Assembly: GCA_947459295.1 (NCBI GenBank)
Contig: CANHCY010000006.1
Coordinates: 1-64,000 of the forward strand
Source of the DNA: Chitinophagaceae bacterium
Lineage (GTDB): Bacteria; Bacteroidota; Bacteroidia; Chitinophagales; Chitinophagaceae
Direction of reading: 5' to 3'
DNA length: 64,000 nucleotides
The notes under the pieces are model-generated. The model had not been told where the DNA came from. It ran no database searches and worked only from the letters and a program-made list of their open reading frames with translations. A program made the position numbers and the translations under genes. Positions 61,815 through 64,000 of this stretch are shown here, one piece after another. Position 1 is the first letter of the stretch; each line of letters starts with the position of its first letter.

Positions 61815-62477
61815 ATGCGAATCAACAACATGTTACCGGTTACCCTTTTTGCAGCAAGCCTATTTGTAGGAACTAGTATTTGTGCGCAAACAAATACTAG
61901 TAAAAGTTCATTCAAACCTAAGCCAAGTTACGCAGCACACTTATCTGTGGGACAAGTACTTTTTGGCACCGGTGATGTGAGAGGTTACGGACTTTTAGTA
62001 GCAGTAGAAAAATCTGTTTTTAAAAAATCGGTGCGCCCGTTTCCAGCTTTTCAAGTTGGCTTTGGACTCAATTTTGAAACAGGTATTAGAAAGCCTGTAA
62101 ATATTTTATACCCCAGTGGTGTTTTTGAAGAATCTAGTTATGGACAAACCAGCAAAACCTCGGGCTGGGCTACTTTTAAATACCACCCCTTTAAACATTC
62201 GATGGATGGATTTAGTGTGACAGTTGGTCCAACATTAGGCATTACACAAGCAACTTCCGAAAAAAGTGTAAGCTTTAGTTACGATCCATTTTTAGGCGTC
62301 ATTCGTAAATCAGTACTCGCTACAGAAAATCATTTTGGAATAGGCTACCGCATTGCGGTGCAACAACAGTTTCTAATCAAAGATCATGTAACCATTGGTT
62401 TTCGTGCCGATTTTTCAAACGATGTATACGGCGATATCAATACTTTTTTAGGGGGTGGCATCAGTTATAAATTTTAA
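61815..62477 (+). CDS. Predicted outer-membrane beta-barrel protein
   Basis: A 220-residue protein with a signal peptide (INNMLPVTLFAASLFVGTSICAQ) followed by alternating strands (VRPFPAFQVGFGLNFETGI, GWATFKYHPFKHSMDGFSVTVGPTLGITQ, HFGIGYRIAVQQQFL) that end in an aromatic residue (GGGISYKF). This fits a small eight- to ten-strand barrel of the outer-membrane-protein beta-barrel group in Bacteroidota. No specific family recognised. Followed by a strong terminator, so it is probably a single-gene unit. Confidence 0.72.
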   Translation: MRINNMLPVTLFAASLFVGTSICAQTNTSKSSFKPKPSYAAHLSVGQVLFGTGDVRGYGLLVAVEKSVFKKSVRPFPAFQVGFGLNFETGIRKPVNILYPSGVFEESSYGQTSKTSGWATFKYHPFKHSMDGFSVTVGPTLGITQATSEKSVSFSYDPFLGVIRKSVLATENHFGIGYRIAVQQQFLIKDHVTIGFRADFSNDVYGDINTFLGGGISYKF

Positions 62478-62502
62478 AAAAGAGTTAGTAATTGTTATAG
62501 TC

Positions 62503-62529
62503 AAATACCGGCCCGTTGGGCCGGTATTT
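62503..62529 (+). terminator. Terminator after the outer-membrane protein gene
   Basis: A perfect 12-bp stem AAATACCGGCCC / GGGCCGGTATTT with a three-base GTT loop, followed by a T-run on the plus strand. Confidence 0.93.
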
Positions 62530-62759
62530 TTTTGCACCATAAAAAATTTTGCACCCATAAAAAAGTTGGACTCCTATAAAAAAATGACGTTCGATAAAAA
62601 ATTACGCCTGCGGAAAATATCAGAACTAATGCGCAATCATATTTTCTTTGAGCCTTGATTTTATTTATGCGGTTTCTCGTAACATAAACAGGTGTTGAAT
62701 TGAATAGGTTACACTAGATAGCTATTCAACCATATTCTATTCACTTTAAATAAAGCACT

Positions 62760-64000
62760 ATGTTATTGAACGTAAAAAAAGGCTTACTTGCGTTAACACT
62801 TCTTACAGCTGTTGTCAGTTGTAAAAAAAATGCAATCGACTACCAAAATGGCGGCGTCGATCAGAGTAAAGTATACCAGAAACCGCTCACTTATGATCAA
62901 ATCGAACTTGTTAGTAACCTCGAAAAAATCACCCTAATTTTAGAAGACCTCTACAAAGAAAAAAAGAACCTAAAACTAGTCAATGCAGCCATTTATGCAA
63001 AAGCATACACCGACGAATCGGTTTTATTAAAAGACCTCATTAATCCCATGCACAGCATCCTGCCAGGTAATAAAAAATTTGTTGCGTTGTGTAGTAAATG
63101 GAATGTGCGCTTACAAGATTTTTCGGATGCTTTTTGGAAAGCCGCGCGCATTAAAAATGATACCCAGCTGTTCGATTTCTTAGACTTTGTTCAAAATAAG
63201 CACCTGTCAATACAAAACTTGAGTAATGGCCAATTAGGTGTCAATGGTCAAGATAATAGTTACGATGTTAGCATTTACTTTCCTTACAGTTCCGAATTTG
63301 ACATAAGCCCTAGTGGTGACAGTTATGGACCTATTTCTAGCGTAGTAACATCCGGTGCAGAAGCCGATGAAGCACTTGGCTTTCAGCCCTACTATAGTGC
63401 TGGGGTTTTAGTTGATTACCGTCCAGTAATTATAAATGACGACTATGTGTTTACTAATCCTACCCATATTGTGGGTATTAATGGAATTGAACCCTACGAA
63501 ACACAGGACGCCAATTTAAATCCGCCCACTGTCACAACCCCTCCTAACGTTAAACGGGTTTATGTGGGTGATGCTATTTGCAGGGTACAGTATGACAGGC
63601 TATTTAGCTTTACTGGTAATGGCGGCGGTTCCGAAATTAAATATTGCAGGGTAAGTGGTTACCTTAAATTAGTAGGCCACCAAATCACAGAATTTGAAGA
63701 CAAAACATCGGTTAAATTCGAGCGCGGTACTATTCGTAAAAAAGAGTGGCTGCGTGTATATTCTGTTTGGGACGCCGACTGGGTGGTTGAAAATAAAGAA
63801 CAGGTTTTTGCAATCTATGAAGACGATAACAACGCAGAAATCACATTTACCGGATCACTTAGCACAACACTTAAACATGAATCAGGGGCTACCGTAGATG
63901 GCAGTATCGACTATCAAATTAAAAGGAGCTCGCAAGATGAAATTATCAAGCAACTAAAAATATCACGCGTCTCCTATTTTGCTGGCGCTCACAGAAATCA
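62760..64000 (+). CDS. Lipoprotein of unknown function (3' end outside window)
   Basis: The frame from ATG 62760 is open for 413 codons to the window end. The N-terminus NVKKGLLALTLLTAVVSC ends in a lipobox (VVSC, Cys21) followed by KKN, so an outer-membrane lipoprotein is likely. I do not recognise the rest: a helical segment (about 45-150: LEKITLILEDLYKEKKNLK..., SVLLKDLINPMHSILPGNKKF) then a mainly beta region. A second-half segment (VKFERGTIRKKEWLRVYSVWDADW) looks like a beta-sandwich module. It starts 230 bp after the preceding terminator, so it has its own promoter. Confidence 0.82.
   Translation, partial: MLLNVKKGLLALTLLTAVVSCKKNAIDYQNGGVDQSKVYQKPLTYDQIELVSNLEKITLILEDLYKEKKNLKLVNAAIYAKAYTDESVLLKDLINPMHSILPGNKKFVALCSKWNVRLQDFSDAFWKAARIKNDTQLFDFLDFVQNKHLSIQNLSNGQLGVNGQDNSYDVSIYFPYSSEFDISPSGDSYGPISSVVTSGAEADEALGFQPYYSAGVLVDYRPVIINDDYVFTNPTHIVGINGIEPYETQDANLNPPTVTTPPNVKRVYVGDAICRVQYDRLFSFTGNGGGSEIKYCRVSGYLKLVGHQITEFEDKTSVKFERGTIRKKEWLRVYSVWDADWVVENKEQVFAIYEDDNNAEITFTGSLSTTLKHESGATVDGSIDYQIKRSSQDEIIKQLKISRVSYFAGAHRN

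Noticed and set aside
62455-62658. 67-residue plus-strand reading frame
   Set aside because: It starts inside the preceding outer-membrane protein gene and runs across a perfect terminator; its residues are low-complexity Lys/Ile and no family is seen.

Overview
The window is chromosomal DNA from a member of the Bacteroidota, most likely the Chitinophagales/Chitinophagaceae branch. The grounds are two tandem SusC/SusD pairs, a type IX secretion C-terminal (CHU_C-type) cargo protein, a PorE-like TPR/propeller/OmpA protein, the Bacteroidota-typical DUF4293 and DUF6427 proteins, a bacterial geranylgeranylglyceryl-phosphate synthase family gene, and repeated TAnnTTTG promoter -7 boxes in place of the proteobacterial TATAAT. 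The genus is not determinable from the sequence alone.

Layout. (a) 1-3.1 kb: right end of an integrated element. It holds a truncated AAA+ ATPase, small helix-turn-helix or unknown proteins and a tyrosine recombinase, and it abuts the 3' end of a tRNA-Met gene. (b) 3.2-4.5 kb: FAA-hydrolase family protein and peptidyl-tRNA hydrolase. (c) 4.5-13.2 kb: a compact inorganic sulfur locus. A Crp/Fnr regulator sits beside a six-gene minus-strand operon: TauE/SafE exporter, OprD-like porin, Tat-exported SoxB-like metallophosphatase, TsdA-like dihaem cytochrome and two half-size YeeE/YedE permeases. A DsrE-family protein and a CstB-like persulfide dioxygenase-rhodanese fusion are transcribed the other way. 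Two near-identical GTGA-N6-TCAC operators sit at exactly the same distance from candidate -7 boxes. (d) 13.2-15.3 kb: L25, ribose-phosphate pyrophosphokinase, DUF3467. (e) 15.4-24.9 kb: two SusC/SusD operons with matching terminators and a shared palindrome upstream of each susC. (f) 25-46 kb: mostly housekeeping on the plus strand (folD, queE, PorE-like, dprA, guaB, lnt, hydrolase, T9SS cargo, SDR, glyA), then uvrA, an ECF sigma factor and a DsbD system split over two genes. (g) 46-57 kb: purQ, membrane and exported unknowns, a Kup potassium transporter, LD-carboxypeptidase, metG and a GMC oxidoreductase with its gluconate-dehydrogenase-type small subunit. (h) 57-64 kb: B12-dependent ribonucleotide reductase, GGGP synthase family protein, an outer-membrane protein and a lipoprotein gene that runs off the window.

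The sulfur locus is the most interesting part. My reading (inference) is that thiosulfate enters through the porin and is oxidised or hydrolysed in the periplasm by the TsdA-like and SoxB-like proteins, or imported by the YeeE pair. Cytoplasmic persulfide would be oxidised by the CstB-like fusion and sulfite removed by TauE, all under a Crp-type regulator whose recognition helix fits the operators. No SoxYZ, SoxAX or SoxCD is present in the window.

Start codons were moved inward from the longest reading frame in many genes where a -7 promoter box lies inside the longer frame or a signal peptide or family N-terminus fixes the start.
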